A stretch of 64,000 nucleotides of DNA, from contig JAIEQG010000045.1 in the NCBI GenBank assembly GCA_019747905.1, positions 25,327 through 89,326 on the forward strand. Reading direction: 5' to 3'. Both the position numbers and the translations under genes were made by a program. The stretch is from Burkholderiales bacterium. GTDB lineage: Bacteria; Pseudomonadota; Gammaproteobacteria; Burkholderiales; Ga0077523. Shown here piece by piece: positions 37,969 through 48,776 of this stretch. The notes beneath the pieces were generated by a model. It was not told the origin of the DNA, searched no databases, and saw only the letters and a list, made by a program, of their open reading frames with translations. The stretch's first letter is position 1. The number at the start of each line of letters is the position of its first letter.

Positions 37969-38849
37969 CCCAACAGCAGACGCGCCGCTTCCTCGTACTT
38001 GGCAGCGGTCTTCGACAGGACGTCGGCAGGCAGCGCCGGCGCCGGCGGCTGCTTGTTCCAGTGCTGCGCCTCGAGCCAGTCGCGCACGAACTGCTTGTCG
38101 AAGCTCGGCGGGCTGATACCCACGCGGTACTGGTCCCTGGGCCAGAACCGCGACGAATCCGGCGTCAGTGCTTCGTCGATCAGGTATAACACGCCAGCGG
38201 CGTCGGTACCGAACTCGAACTTGGTATCGGCGATGATGATGCCCTTGGTGGCAGCGAAGTCTGCCGCCTCACGGTACAGCCGGATCGCGGCATCGCGCAC
38301 TTCGGCGGCCCGCGCCGCTCCGAGCAGGCGCTCGGCCTCGGTATAGGGAATGTTCTCGTCGTGCGTCCCCTTGGGAGCCTTGGTGGACGGCGTGAAGATC
38401 GGTTGCGGCAGCTTCGATGCCTCCTGCAGGCCTGGGGGCAACGCAATACCGCAGATCGCACCGGTCGCGCGGTAGTCCTTCCAGCCCGACCCCGCGACGT
38501 AGCCGCGCACGATCGCTTCGATCGGCAGCGGCTGCAGGCGGCGCACGACGAACGCGCGGCCTGCCACCTGCGGGCGTTCGGCCGGTGCGACGACACTCTC
38601 CGGATCGACGCCGGTGAGGTGGTTCGGAATGACGTGCGCGAGTTTCGCGAACCAGAAGTTGGATACCGCAGTGAGCACCTTGCCCTTGCCCGGGATCGGC
38701 GTGGGCAGGATCACGTCGAACGCCGACAGCCGGTCGGTCTGGATGACCAGGAGGCGCTCGTCGTCGATCGCGTAGAGATCGCGTACCTTGCCGCGGTGCA
38801 ATAGCGGCAACGAGCGCAAATTCGTTTCCTGGATGGCTTGCTCGCTCAT
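37965..38849 (-). CDS. purC: Phosphoribosylaminoimidazole-succinocarboxamide synthase
   Basis: [64 protein letters not shown]. Confidence 0.96.
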   Translation of the reverse strand: MSEQAIQETNLRSLPLLHRGKVRDLYAIDDERLLVIQTDRLSAFDVILPTPIPGKGKVLTAVSNFWFAKLAHVIPNHLTGVDPESVVAPAERPQVAGRAFVVRRLQPLPIEAIVRGYVAGSGWKDYRATGAICGIALPPGLQEASKLPQPIFTPSTKAPKGTHDENIPYTEAERLLGAARAAEVRDAAIRLYREAADFAATKGIIIADTKFEFGTDAAGVLYLIDEALTPDSSRFWPRDQYRVGISPPSFDKQFVRDWLEAQHWNKQPPAPALPADVLSKTAAKYEEAARLLLG

Positions 38850-40006
38850 GACCCCTGCGATTCCAGTTCGACGGCGGCGTCCGCATCCAGCCGGGCCCGG
38901 ATGGTCCGGGCCGTGGCGACTGCACGCTCCTGGTCGTCGTCCAGTACGGTGAAGTGCCCCATCTTGCGACCGACGCGCGCGACGTCCTTGCCGTACAGGT
39001 GCAGCTTGGCGCGCGGATGGCACAGCACATGGGTCCAGTCGGGTTCTCCGGCTGCCCACAGATCACCGAGCAGATTCACCATCACGCTCGGGCAATGGGG
39101 TGCGGTATCGCCGAGCGGCAGGCTGCACATCACGCGCGCCTGCTGCTCGAACTGCGACGTGATGCAGCCGTCGATGGTGTAGTGGCCGCTGTTGTGCGGG
39201 CGCGGCGCGATCTCGTTGGCGATCAGCTCGCCGCGCACCACGAAGTATTCCACGCACAGCACCCCGCGGTAGTCCAGCGACTCGGCCACGCGCACGGTGG
39301 CGTCGCGGGCGCGATGCGCGAGCTCCTCGGACACGCGTGCCGGCACGATGCTGACGTCGAGAATGCCGCCCGAGTGCGCGTTCTCTGACACCGGAAACGT
39401 GCGCACTTCGCCGTCGAACCCGCGGGCGACCACGCAGGACACTTCCAGCTCGAGATCGAGCCGCTGTTCGAGCACGCAAGGTTCGGCGCCCAGCGCCCAG
39501 AACGCGGCCCGCACCTCGTCGACGCTGGCAACGCGCATCTGCCCCTTGCCGTCGTAGCCGAAGCGGGCGCGCTTGAGTATTCCCGGCAGCAGCCGCACAT
39601 CCACGGCGTCCGCGTCGGCTTCGCTCTCGATGACCGCAAACGGTGCAGTGGCGAGGCCGACACCGGCCAGGAAACGCTTCTCGCGGATGCGATCCTGGGC
39701 CACCGCCACGCTCTCCGCGGCGGGGCTTACCACGCAATGCTGCGCCAGCCGGCGCAACGCTTCGGCCGGGACATTCTCGAATTCGGTGGTGACCGCCGCG
39801 CAACGCCGCGCGAGTTCGTCGAGAGCCATGGCGTCGAGATAGTCAGCGCGCAGATGCTCGTCGGCGACGGAGCCGGCGGGACTGTGGTCGCTCGGGTCCA
39901 CCACCACGATCCTGTAGCCCATGCTCTGGGCCGCCATGGTGAACATGCGCCCGAGCTGGCCGCCGCCGAGCAGGCCCAGCCACGCGCCGGGTGCCACGGC
40001 CTTCAT
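38846..40006 (-). CDS. purK: N5-carboxyaminoimidazole ribonucleotide synthase
   Basis: [64 protein letters not shown]. Confidence 0.96.
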   Translation of the reverse strand: MKAVAPGAWLGLLGGGQLGRMFTMAAQSMGYRIVVVDPSDHSPAGSVADEHLRADYLDAMALDELARRCAAVTTEFENVPAEALRRLAQHCVVSPAAESVAVAQDRIREKRFLAGVGLATAPFAVIESEADADAVDVRLLPGILKRARFGYDGKGQMRVASVDEVRAAFWALGAEPCVLEQRLDLELEVSCVVARGFDGEVRTFPVSENAHSGGILDVSIVPARVSEELAHRARDATVRVAESLDYRGVLCVEYFVVRGELIANEIAPRPHNSGHYTIDGCITSQFEQQARVMCSLPLGDTAPHCPSVMVNLLGDLWAAGEPDWTHVLCHPRAKLHLYGKDVARVGRKMGHFTVLDDDQERAVATARTIRARLDADAAVELESQGS

Positions 40007-40503
40007 GACGCGGGCGGCAACCTGACCGCTTCCACCGCCGCTTCCTGTTCGCGCCGGAACGACTCCAGTCGCGCGGCCAGTGCCGGATCGGTCGTGGCGA
40101 GCAGCGCGACCGCGAACAGGGCCGCATTGACTGCACCGGCCTCCCCGATGGCGAACGTGGCTACCGGAACGCCTCGGGGCATCTGGACGATGGACAGCAG
40201 CGAGTCGAGCCCTTGCAGCGCCTTGCTCTGCACCGGAACGCCGAGCACCGGCAGTATCGTCTTGGCGGCGACCATGCCGGGCAGGTGGGCAGCGCCACCG
40301 GCGCCGGCGATCACGCAACGCAGGCCGCGCGCCGCCGCCGTAGCGGCGTAGGCGAACATCGCATCGGGTGTGCGATGGGCCGAGAGCACCTGCGCCTCGT
40401 GCGCCACGCCGAACTCCTCGAGCTTGACGGCCGCGTGGCGCATGGTCTCCCAGTCGCTCTGCGATCCCATCACGATGCCGACCAGCGGTTTGCCGATGCT
40501 CAT
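40003..40503 (-). CDS. purE: N5-carboxyaminoimidazole ribonucleotide mutase (class I PurE)
   Basis: [67 protein letters not shown]. Confidence 0.96.
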   Translation of the reverse strand: MSIGKPLVGIVMGSQSDWETMRHAAVKLEEFGVAHEAQVLSAHRTPDAMFAYAATAAARGLRCVIAGAGGAAHLPGMVAAKTILPVLGVPVQSKALQGLDSLLSIVQMPRGVPVATFAIGEAGAVNAALFAVALLATTDPALAARLESFRREQEAAVEAVRLPPAS

Positions 40504-40512
40504 GTCAGTGGT

Positions 40513-40580
40513 GCCGGGCCGCCCCAAGCCACTGACGCGCCCCCTCCGGGGGCAGCGACCAACGGGAGCGTGGGGGTGGT
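40513..40580. repeat. Dispersed intergenic repeat, copy B
   Basis: gccgggccgccccaagccactgacgcgccccctccgggggcagcgaccaacgggagcgtgggggtggt; see copy A. Confidence 0.85.
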
Positions 40581-40604
40581 TTCATCTGATCGTGCCCTGC
40601 CGCT

Positions 40605-42035
40605 TCAGACCTTGTGCTCGCCGACCTTCACGATCTTCATCGTGTTGGTGCCGCCGGGTTTGCCGATGGGCTCGCCGATGGTGAGCACGATGAGATCGCC
40701 GTCCTGCACGGCACCGTGCCGCTTCAGCTGCTCCTCGGCTTCGCGCAGCAGCTGTTCGCGATCGCTGCCGAAGTACTGGATCATCAGCGGGTAGGTGTCC
40801 TTGTACAACGAGAGCCGGTAGCGGGTCGAGATCTCGGGTGTCAGCGCGTAGATCGGCACACCGCAGTTCAAGCGCGAGATCCACAACGCGGTGGAGCCCG
40901 ACTGGGTCAGCGCCGCGATGCATTTCACCTTGAGGTGGAAAGCGGTGAACAGGGCCGCCATGGCGATCGACTGATCGACTCGCGTGAAGACCCGGTTGAG
41001 GAATTCGCGATCGAGCGTGGTATCGGCCGACTTCTCCGCCTCGAGGCAGATGCGGCTCATGGACTCCACGGTCTGCACCGGGTACTTGCCGGCGGCCGTC
41101 TCGGCGGAAAGCATCACGCCATCGGTACCGTCGAGCACTGCGTTCGCGACGTCGGACACTTCGGCACGGGTGGGCACCGGACTGTCGATCATGGATTCCA
41201 TCATCTGCGTGGCGGTGATGGTGAGCTTGTTCTTCTCGCGGGCCAGCCGGATCATGCGTTTCTGCAGCGCCGGCACGGCCGCATCGCCCACTTCCACGGC
41301 GAGATCGCCGCGCGCGACCATGATGCCGTCCGAGGCGTCGAGGATCTCCTCCAGGGCGCCGATGGCCTCCGCGCGTTCCACCTTGGCGATGAGCAAGGCG
41401 CGGCCACCGGAAGCCCGCATCAGTTCGCGCGCCATGTACATGTCGGCGCCGCTCTTCGGAAACGACACGGCGAGGAAGTCCGCCTTCATCCGCGTGGCGG
41501 TGCGGATGTCTTCCATGTCCTTCGATGTGAGCGCGGGCGCGGTCAGGCCGCCGCCCTGGCGGTTGATGCCCTTGTTGTTGGACAGTTCGCCGCCGTGCCG
41601 AGTGACGGTGTGGATTTCGCTGCCGCTCACCTTCTCGACCGTCAGCGTGATGCGGCCATCGTCGAGCAGCAGGATATCGCCGGCCCGAACGTCGTTCGGC
41701 AGTTCCGGATAGTCGAGGCCTACGCGCTCCTGGTTGCCGAGCGCACAGGCAGCATCGAGGATGAAGCGGGACCCGTTCTCGAGCGTGATGCGGCCCTTCT
41801 CGAACTTGCCGATACGGATCTTCGGGCCCTGCAGGTCGCACATGATGCCGACCGTGCGCTCGAGCTCGCGCGCCGCTTCGCGCACGGTTTCGGCACGGGC
41901 CAGATGATCATCCGCGGTGCCATGGGAAAAATTCATCCGTACCACGTCCACACCCGCGGCGATCATCCGGCGCAGGATTTCGCGATCGGAGGATGCCGGA
42001 CCGAGCGTGGCGACGATCTTGGTGCTGCGTTGCAT
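40605..42035 (-). CDS. pyk: Pyruvate kinase
   Basis: MQRSTKIVATLGPASSDREILRRMIAAGVDVVRMNFSHG; GIMVARGDLAVEVG; TATQMMESMIDSPVPTRAEVSDVANAVLDGTDGVMLSAETA. Confidence 0.96.
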   Translation of the reverse strand: MQRSTKIVATLGPASSDREILRRMIAAGVDVVRMNFSHGTADDHLARAETVREAARELERTVGIMCDLQGPKIRIGKFEKGRITLENGSRFILDAACALGNQERVGLDYPELPNDVRAGDILLLDDGRITLTVEKVSGSEIHTVTRHGGELSNNKGINRQGGGLTAPALTSKDMEDIRTATRMKADFLAVSFPKSGADMYMARELMRASGGRALLIAKVERAEAIGALEEILDASDGIMVARGDLAVEVGDAAVPALQKRMIRLAREKNKLTITATQMMESMIDSPVPTRAEVSDVANAVLDGTDGVMLSAETAAGKYPVQTVESMSRICLEAEKSADTTLDREFLNRVFTRVDQSIAMAALFTAFHLKVKCIAALTQSGSTALWISRLNCGVPIYALTPEISTRYRLSLYKDTYPLMIQYFGSDREQLLREAEEQLKRHGAVQDGDLIVLTIGEPIGKPGGTNTMKIVKVGEHKV

Positions 42036-42048
42036 GAAGGGTCCCGAG

Positions 42049-43227
42049 TCAGCCGGCAGCCCTGGCCTCGAGAATCTCGAGCGCCGGCAGTTTCCGGCCT
42101 TCGAGGAACTCGAGAAACGCGCCACCGGCGGTGGAGATGTAGGAAACGCGGTCGGTGATGCCGTACTTGGCGATGGCGGCGATGGTGTCGCCACCGCCTG
42201 CGAGCGAGAAGCCGCGCGCGGCAGCGATCGCGTCGGCGATCGCCTTGGTGCCGCCGCCGAAGCGGTCGAACTCGAACACGCCGACCGGTCCGTTCCAGAC
42301 GATGGTGCCGGCCGCCGTCAGCATTGCGGCGAACCGTGCGGCGGTCTTCGGACCCACGTCGAGGATGAGATCGTCGGGCGCCACGTCCTTCACGTCCTTT
42401 ACCGTGGCTTCGGCGTCGGCGGCAAAGGTCTTGGCCACCGTCACGTCCACCGGGATCGGCACGGAAGCGCCTCGCGCCGCGGCAGCGTCCATGATCTTGC
42501 GCGCCTCGGGAACCAGGTCGGGTTCGGCGAGCGACTTGCCGATGGGCAGGCCGGCCGCCAGCATGAAGGTGTTGGCGATGCCGCCGCCGACGATGAGCTG
42601 GTCGACCTTCTCGGCGAGCGAGGCGAGGATGGTGAGCTTGGTCGACACTTTCGACCCGCCCACGATCGCGATCATCGGCCGTGCCGGCTGGTGCAGCGCC
42701 TTCGTGAGTGCGTCGACCTCGGCCCCCATCAACGGGCCGGCCACGGCCACGGGCGCGAAGCGCGCGATGCCATGGGTGGTGGCCTCGGCCCGGTGCGCTG
42801 TCGCGAAGGCATCGTTCACGTAGACGTCACACAATGCCGCCATCTGCTTGGACAGCGCCTCGTCGTTCTTCTTCTCGCCCTTGTTGAAGCGGCAGTTCTC
42901 GAGCAGCACGGCCTGGCCGGGGGCGACCTCGACGCCGTTCAGCCAATCACGCTTCAGCGGAACCGCGGCACCCAGAAGCTCAGCCAACCGCTGCGCGACG
43001 GGCTCGAGCGATTCGGCCGGATCGAACTGACCTTCGGTGGGCCGGCCCAGGTGTGACACCAGCATCACCTTTGCGCCCTGCCCGAGCGCATAGCGGATCC
43101 CCGGCAGGACGGCGCGGATGCGCGTGTCATCGGTGATCCTGCCATCGGCCAGCGGGACGTTCAGGTCGACGCGGATCAGCACGCGCTTGCCGCGGACATC
43201 GATGTCGGAGAGTTTGCGGATTGCCAT
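42049..43227 (-). CDS. pgk: Phosphoglycerate kinase
   Basis: [59 protein letters not shown]. Confidence 0.96.
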   Translation of the reverse strand: MAIRKLSDIDVRGKRVLIRVDLNVPLADGRITDDTRIRAVLPGIRYALGQGAKVMLVSHLGRPTEGQFDPAESLEPVAQRLAELLGAAVPLKRDWLNGVEVAPGQAVLLENCRFNKGEKKNDEALSKQMAALCDVYVNDAFATAHRAEATTHGIARFAPVAVAGPLMGAEVDALTKALHQPARPMIAIVGGSKVSTKLTILASLAEKVDQLIVGGGIANTFMLAAGLPIGKSLAEPDLVPEARKIMDAAAARGASVPIPVDVTVAKTFAADAEATVKDVKDVAPDDLILDVGPKTAARFAAMLTAAGTIVWNGPVGVFEFDRFGGGTKAIADAIAAARGFSLAGGGDTIAAIAKYGITDRVSYISTAGGAFLEFLEGRKLPALEILEARAAG

Positions 43228-43252
43228 CGTGAGAAAGGACGTCAAATGAGAA

Positions 43253-43301
43253 GGGCGAGGCAGGAGGCAGGACGCATCGGTCGCTGCCTCCTACCTCGCC
43301 C
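43253..43301. promoter_or_regulatory. Stem-loop between gap and pgk
   Basis: gggcgaggcaggaggcag / ctgcctcctacctcgccc, 18-bp arms with one mismatch, 13-nt loop, no T tract. Confidence 0.8.
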
Positions 43302-43311
43302 CTCCCGGGAA

Positions 43312-44322
43312 CTACTTGGCGTTCATGAATGCTACCGCAGTATCCAGCATCCGGTTGCTGAAGCCCCATTCATTGTCATACCAGGACGACACCTTCACCA
43401 GCGTGCCCTCGGCCACCTTGGTGAGCGAAGCGTCGAAGATCGACGAGCGTGGATCGTGGTTGTAGTCGATCGAGACCAGTGGCTCCTTGGTGTACCCGAG
43501 GATGCCTTTCAGCTCGCCTGCCGCGGCCGACTTGATGGTGTCGTTCACTTCCTCCACGGTCGTGGGGCGCTTGGCGACGAACGACAGGTCCACCAGAGAC
43601 ACGTTGATGGTCGGTACCCGGATGGCATAGCCGTCGAGGCGGCCCTTCAGCTCCGGCAGCACCTCGCCCACAGCCGAGGCAGCGCCGGTCTTGGTGGGGA
43701 TCATCGACATGGTGGCGGACCGCGCCCGGCGCAGGTCCTCATGGTAGACGTCGGTCAGCACCTGGTCGTTGGTGTAGGCGTGGATGGTGGTCATCAGCCC
43801 GGCCACGAGACCGATCTTGTCGTGCAGCGGCTTCACCATGGGGGCCAGGCAGTTGGTGGTGCAGGACGCGTTCGAGATGACCGTATGGGCCGGCTTCAGC
43901 GTGTGGTGGTTGACGCCGTAGACGATCGTCGCATCGACGTTCTTGCCGGGTGCCGAGATGATCACCTTCTTCGCGCCGCCGGCGAGGTGGGCGGCGGCCT
44001 TTTCCTTGGCGGTGAAGAGGCCCGTGCACTCCATCACCACATCCACGCCGAGCGACTTCCACGGCAGCTTGGCCGGATCACGCTCGGCGAATACCTTGAT
44101 GGGGTCCCCGTTGACCACCAGCGCATCGCCTTCGACGTTCACCGTGCCCTGGAACTTCCCGTGCGCCGTGTCGTAGCGCGTCAAGTGCGCGTTCGTTTCC
44201 GGACTGCCCAAATCGTTCAAGGCGACGATCTGGAGCTCGCCGTTGCGCCCCGATTCGTACAGCGCACGCAGGATGTTGCGGCCGATGCGGCCGTAGCCGT
44301 TGATAGCAACGCGGATGGGCAT
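43312..44322 (-). CDS. gap: Glyceraldehyde-3-phosphate dehydrogenase
   Basis: [54 protein letters not shown]. Confidence 0.97.
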   Translation of the reverse strand: MPIRVAINGYGRIGRNILRALYESGRNGELQIVALNDLGSPETNAHLTRYDTAHGKFQGTVNVEGDALVVNGDPIKVFAERDPAKLPWKSLGVDVVMECTGLFTAKEKAAAHLAGGAKKVIISAPGKNVDATIVYGVNHHTLKPAHTVISNASCTTNCLAPMVKPLHDKIGLVAGLMTTIHAYTNDQVLTDVYHEDLRRARSATMSMIPTKTGAASAVGEVLPELKGRLDGYAIRVPTINVSLVDLSFVAKRPTTVEEVNDTIKSAAAGELKGILGYTKEPLVSIDYNHDPRSSIFDASLTKVAEGTLVKVSSWYDNEWGFSNRMLDTAVAFMNAK

Positions 44323-44534
44323 GTAGGTCTCCTCTGCTTCGAGACGAAGGATTGTATCTCAGCACCGTGAACGCCGTTCCCGCACCGCGCATGGACAATG
44401 CGCGCGTGACTTGGGTATGCTGGACCACGATCCCATACGAGCGAACGACACGATTCGACCCGGGGTCCAGGGCAGGTACCCAGCGCGCGGTGCAGGCAGT
44501 GGCCGCGCCCGTCACGAATACGGGAGGAGCAAAC

Positions 44535-45797
44535 GTGAGCATTCAGCGTTCATTCGCGCGGACCGTCGTCGCCTGCGCCGTCGGCTCGTTGTTCGCCGTG
44601 GGCAGCGCCATCGCCGGCGAAGTGGAAGTGCTGCATTGGTGGACCTCGGGCGGCGAGGCCAAGTCGGTCGTGGAGCTCAAGAAGATCCTCGAGACCAAGG
44701 GCCACAAGTGGAAGGACTTTGCCGTGGCCGGCGGCGGCGGCGAGAACGCGATGACGGTGCTCAAGTCGCGCGTCGTGTCCGGCAAGCCGCCGACGGCGGC
44801 TCAGGTCAAGGGGCCGTCGATCCAGGAATGGGGTGCGGAGGGCGTGCTCTCCCAGATGGACGGGGTTTCCAAGGCCGGCAACTGGGATGGCCTGTTGCCT
44901 GCCGTGGTGAGCAACGTCATGAAGTACAAGGGCCACTATGTGGCGGTACCGGTCAACGTGCACCGCGTGAACTGGATGTGGGCCAATCCGGAAGTCTTCA
45001 AGAAGGCGGGCGCCAAGATCCCGACCACCTGGGATGAATTCGCCGTCGCCGCCGAGAAGATCCAGAAAGCCGGCTTCGTGGCCGTGGCGCACGGCGGCCA
45101 GCCGTGGCAGGACGCTACGGTGTTCGAGTCGGTCGCTCTGGGAGTCGGCGGCGCCGACTGGTTCAACAAGGCGTTCGTGAAGCTCGATACCGGCGCCCTG
45201 AACAGTCCGACCATGGAGAAAGCGTTCGCGACCCTGCGCACGGTCCAGAAGTACGTCGACAAGGATGCCGCCAACCGCGACTGGAACCTGGCCACGGCCA
45301 TGGTGATCAACGGCAAGGCGGCCATGCAGTTCATGGGCGACTGGGCCAAGGGCGAGTTCACCGCGGCCAACAAGGCACCCGGCAAGGACTACATTTGCGC
45401 TCCCGCACCGGGCACGGCGGGCGCCTTCACCTTCAACATCGACAGCTTCATCATGTTCGAGCAGAAGGATCCGGAGGCGAAGAAGGCGCAGGCCGACCTG
45501 GCGAGCGCCATCATGGAGCCCCAGTTCCAGGAGGTCTTCAACCTGAACAAGGGCTCGATCCCGGCACGCTCCGGCATGGACATGGCGAAGTTCGACCAGT
45601 GCGCGAAGGACTCGACCGCCGAGTTCCAGTCGAGCAGCAAGTCGGGCAAGCTGGTGCCCAGCTGGGCGCACGGCATGGCCATGCCTTCTGCCGTTCAGGG
45701 TTCGATGTTCGACGTGGTGACGCAGTTCATGAATTCGAACATGTCGCCCAAGGACGCGGCCGCCAAGATGGCCGCAGCAACCAAGGCCAAAGGCTGA
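44535..45797 (+). CDS. gtsA: Sugar (glucose/mannose-type) ABC transporter substrate-binding protein
   Basis: GTG start after gggaggagc RBS; signal peptide; GEVEVLHWWTSGGEAKSVVELKKILETKGHKWKDFAVAGGGGENA. Confidence 0.85.
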   Translation: MSIQRSFARTVVACAVGSLFAVGSAIAGEVEVLHWWTSGGEAKSVVELKKILETKGHKWKDFAVAGGGGENAMTVLKSRVVSGKPPTAAQVKGPSIQEWGAEGVLSQMDGVSKAGNWDGLLPAVVSNVMKYKGHYVAVPVNVHRVNWMWANPEVFKKAGAKIPTTWDEFAVAAEKIQKAGFVAVAHGGQPWQDATVFESVALGVGGADWFNKAFVKLDTGALNSPTMEKAFATLRTVQKYVDKDAANRDWNLATAMVINGKAAMQFMGDWAKGEFTAANKAPGKDYICAPAPGTAGAFTFNIDSFIMFEQKDPEAKKAQADLASAIMEPQFQEVFNLNKGSIPARSGMDMAKFDQCAKDSTAEFQSSSKSGKLVPSWAHGMAMPSAVQGSMFDVVTQFMNSNMSPKDAAAKMAAATKAKG

Positions 45798-45805
45798 TCG
45801 TCACC

Positions 45806-45839
45806 TGACGGGAAGGGTCGCTCGCGCCCCTTCCCGTCA
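45806..45839. promoter_or_regulatory. Stem-loop between substrate-binding protein gene and first permease gene
   Basis: tgacgggaaggg / cccttcccgtca, 12-bp perfect stem, no T tract. Confidence 0.8.
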
Positions 45840-45862
45840 ACCCCCCGGCGAAGGCACAAGCC

Positions 45863-46771
45863 TTGGATGACGCCGCCCCCATGCCGCGCCGTTCCGCACT
45901 CGATAGCCTCGAGGCAGCACTGCCGAAGATCGTGCTCGGGCCGAGCCTGCTCGTCAGCCTGATCTTCGTCTACGGCTTCATCGCCTGGACCGCGATCCTG
46001 TCGTTCACCAAGTCGCGCATGCTGCCGAACTACGAGTTCGTCGGACTCTATCAGTACGTGACGCTGTTCGAGAACGAGCGCTGGTGGGTGGCGCTCAAGA
46101 ATCTCTGCGTCTTCGGCGGGCTATTCATTTTCTCCTGTCTCGCCGTGGGGCTGATCCTCGCGATCCTGCTCGATCAGAAGATCCGCGCGGAAGGCTGGCT
46201 GCGCTCCATCTATCTCTATCCCATGGCCCTGTCGTTCATCGTCACCGGGACGGCCTGGAAATGGATTCTCAATCCCGGGCTCGGCGTCGAACGCGTGGTG
46301 CAGCAACTGGGTTTTCCCGGCTTCACCTTCGACTGGCTGGTCAACCCGCAGATGTCCATCTACGCGGTGGTCATCGCGGGGGCCTGGCAATCGTCCGGGT
46401 TCGTGATGGCGCTGTTTCTCGCGGGTCTGCGCGGCATCGACGATTCGATCATCAAGGCCGCTCAGGTGGACGGCGCTTCGATGCCCCGCATCTACTGGAG
46501 CATCATCATCCCGACCCTGCGCCCGGTGTTCTTCAGCGCGGTGATGATCCTCGCCCATATCGCCATCAAGAGCTTCGACCTGGTGATGGCGTTGACCGGC
46601 GGCGGTCCGGGATTCTCGTCCGACCTGCCGGCGACGTTCATGTATGCCTTCGGCTTCACGCGCAACCAGGTCGGGCTGGGTGCCGCCTCCGCCATGATGA
46701 TGCTCGCCACGGTCGTGGCAGTGATTGTCCCGCTCATGTACTCCGAAGTGCGCAGGCACCGTCGTGGCTGA
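45863..46771 (+). CDS. gtsB: Sugar ABC transporter permease
   Basis: MalF-type TM protein; GIDDSIIKAAQVDGASMPRIYWSIIIPTLRPVF EAA-like loop; start TTG 45863 or ATG 45881. Confidence 0.87.
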   Translation: MDDAAPMPRRSALDSLEAALPKIVLGPSLLVSLIFVYGFIAWTAILSFTKSRMLPNYEFVGLYQYVTLFENERWWVALKNLCVFGGLFIFSCLAVGLILAILLDQKIRAEGWLRSIYLYPMALSFIVTGTAWKWILNPGLGVERVVQQLGFPGFTFDWLVNPQMSIYAVVIAGAWQSSGFVMALFLAGLRGIDDSIIKAAQVDGASMPRIYWSIIIPTLRPVFFSAVMILAHIAIKSFDLVMALTGGGPGFSSDLPATFMYAFGFTRNQVGLGAASAMMMLATVVAVIVPLMYSEVRRHRRG

Positions 46772-47645
46772 GTTCACGCGCGCCGAAAGCGCCGGGGGCA
46801 GGGCCTTCGGCAGAGTGATCGTGTACGGCCTGCTGGTCCTGGTCGCGATCTACTACCTGATGCCGCTCATCGTCATGCTGACCACGTCGGTCAAGTCGCT
46901 GGAGGAGATTCGCGCAGGCAACCTGGTGGCGCTGCCGACCAGCATCACCTTCGATGCGTGGAGCAAGGCCTGGGGCACGGCGTGCACCGGCGCGGACTGC
47001 AGCGGGCTCAAGGGGAATTTCTGGGCTTCGATGAACTTCGTGCTGCCGGCCGTGGTGATCTCCACGCTGATCGGCGCATTCAACGGCTACGTGCTCACGC
47101 TGTGGCGCTTCAAGGGCTCGGACGCGCTGTTCACCATCATGCTCGTGGGCTGCTTCATTCCGTTCCAGGTGGTGCTGCTGCCCATGGCCCAGACCCTGGG
47201 CTGGCTTGGTCTCGCCAACACGACGCCGGGGCTGGTGTTCGTGCACGTCGTCTACGGGCTGGCGTTCACGACGCTGTTCTTCCGCAATTTCTACGTGAGC
47301 GTGCCGGAAGAGATGGTCAAGGCCGCGCGCATCGACGGGGCCGACTTCTTCACCATCTTCTGGCGCATCATCCTGCCGCTGTCGCCGCCCATCATCGTCG
47401 TATGCGTGATCTGGCAGTTCACGCAGATCTGGAACGACTTCCTGTTCGGGGTCGTGTTCTCGGGCGGCGAGCGCCAGCCCATCACGGTGGCGCTCAACAA
47501 CCTGGTGAACACCTCCACCGGAGTGAAAGAGTACAACGTCGACATGGCCGCCGCGATCATCGCGGCGCTGCCGACGCTGTTCGTCTACGTCGTGGCCGGC
47601 AAGTACTTCGTCCGCGGCCTCACCGCAGGTTCCGTCAAGGGCTGA
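46764..47645 (+). CDS. gtsC: Carbohydrate ABC transporter permease
   Basis: GTG start overlapping gtsB stop; VPEEMVKAARIDGADFFTIFWRIILPLSPPI EAA loop. Confidence 0.88.
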   Translation: MAEFTRAESAGGRAFGRVIVYGLLVLVAIYYLMPLIVMLTTSVKSLEEIRAGNLVALPTSITFDAWSKAWGTACTGADCSGLKGNFWASMNFVLPAVVISTLIGAFNGYVLTLWRFKGSDALFTIMLVGCFIPFQVVLLPMAQTLGWLGLANTTPGLVFVHVVYGLAFTTLFFRNFYVSVPEEMVKAARIDGADFFTIFWRIILPLSPPIIVVCVIWQFTQIWNDFLFGVVFSGGERQPITVALNNLVNTSTGVKEYNVDMAAAIIAALPTLFVYVVAGKYFVRGLTAGSVKG

Positions 47646-47656
47646 AGCGACAAATC

Positions 47657-48769
47657 ATGGGCGCACTCTCGATTCGCAACGTCGTCAAACGCTACGGCAA
47701 CGTCACGATTCTGAAGAGCATCAACCTCGAGGTGCGCGACGGCGAGTTCGTGATCCTGGTGGGCCCGTCGGGCTGCGGCAAGTCGACCCTGCTCAACATG
47801 ATCGCCGGGCTCGACACCGTGTCCGAAGGCGAGATCGCCATCGGGGGGCGGGTCGTCAACGATCTCCCGCCCAAGGACCGGGACATCGCCATGGTGTTCC
47901 AGTCCTACGCGCTGTATCCGACCATGAACGTGCGCGAGAACATCCTGTTCGGCCTGCGCATCCGCAAGGCCACCCCGCCACAGATGGAGGAAGCGCTGGC
48001 CCGCGTCGCGAAGACGCTGCAGATGGAGCATCTGCTCGATCGCAAGCCGTCGCAGCTCTCGGGTGGACAGCGACAGCGAGTCGCCATGGGGCGGGCGCTC
48101 GCGCGCGATCCTGCGCTGTTCCTGTTCGACGAGCCGCTCTCGAACCTCGACGCCAAGTTGCGGGTCGACATGCGCACCGAGATCAAGCTGCTGCACGACC
48201 GGGTCAAGACCACCATCGTGTACGTCACGCACGACCAGATCGAAGCCATGACCCTGGGTGATCGGATCGTCGTGATGAAAGATGGCGAGGTGCGTCAGGT
48301 GGGCAGCCCGCAGGAGGTCTACGACGATCCGGCCGACCTGTTCGTGGCCGGCTTCATCGGATCGCCGTCGATGAACTTCATCCGCTGCACCGTGGAGTCG
48401 CGCGACGGACGCCTCGGCGTCGGCCTGCACGATGGCACCGGCACGTTCTTCGTGCCGGCACCTCCGTCCATCACCGGATTGAGCGAGCGCGCCGGCAGGG
48501 AAGTGATCCTCGGCATCCGGCCCGAACAGATCACGGACAAGGACCCCTATGCCGGCGCGAATCCGCATTCGATCGAGCAATCGGCACGCATCGAAGTGGT
48601 CCAGCCGACGGGGCCGGACACGCTGGTGCTGATTCGCCTGAACGGCACGCCGGTCACTTGCCGCGTGCATCCGGGTGCCAATCCCAAGGCGTCGCAGCCG
48701 CTAGGGCTCACCTTCGACCTGTCGAAGGTGGTGTTCTTCGATCCGGCAACGGAGAAGCGAATCCGCTAG
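47657..48769 (+). CDS. ugpC: Sugar ABC transporter ATP-binding protein (UgpC/MsmK family)
   Basis: ILVGPSGCGKSTLLNMIAGLD; QLSGGQRQRVAMGRALARDPALFLFDEPLSNLDAKLR; C-terminal TOBE region. Confidence 0.93.
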   Translation: MGALSIRNVVKRYGNVTILKSINLEVRDGEFVILVGPSGCGKSTLLNMIAGLDTVSEGEIAIGGRVVNDLPPKDRDIAMVFQSYALYPTMNVRENILFGLRIRKATPPQMEEALARVAKTLQMEHLLDRKPSQLSGGQRQRVAMGRALARDPALFLFDEPLSNLDAKLRVDMRTEIKLLHDRVKTTIVYVTHDQIEAMTLGDRIVVMKDGEVRQVGSPQEVYDDPADLFVAGFIGSPSMNFIRCTVESRDGRLGVGLHDGTGTFFVPAPPSITGLSERAGREVILGIRPEQITDKDPYAGANPHSIEQSARIEVVQPTGPDTLVLIRLNGTPVTCRVHPGANPKASQPLGLTFDLSKVVFFDPATEKRIR

Positions 48770-48776
48770 GGCCTGG

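Noticed and set aside
45806-45839. Rho-independent terminator after the glucose ABC substrate-binding protein gene
   Set aside because: The stem lacks a following T tract and permease genes continue directly; treated as an intra-operon stem-loop instead.
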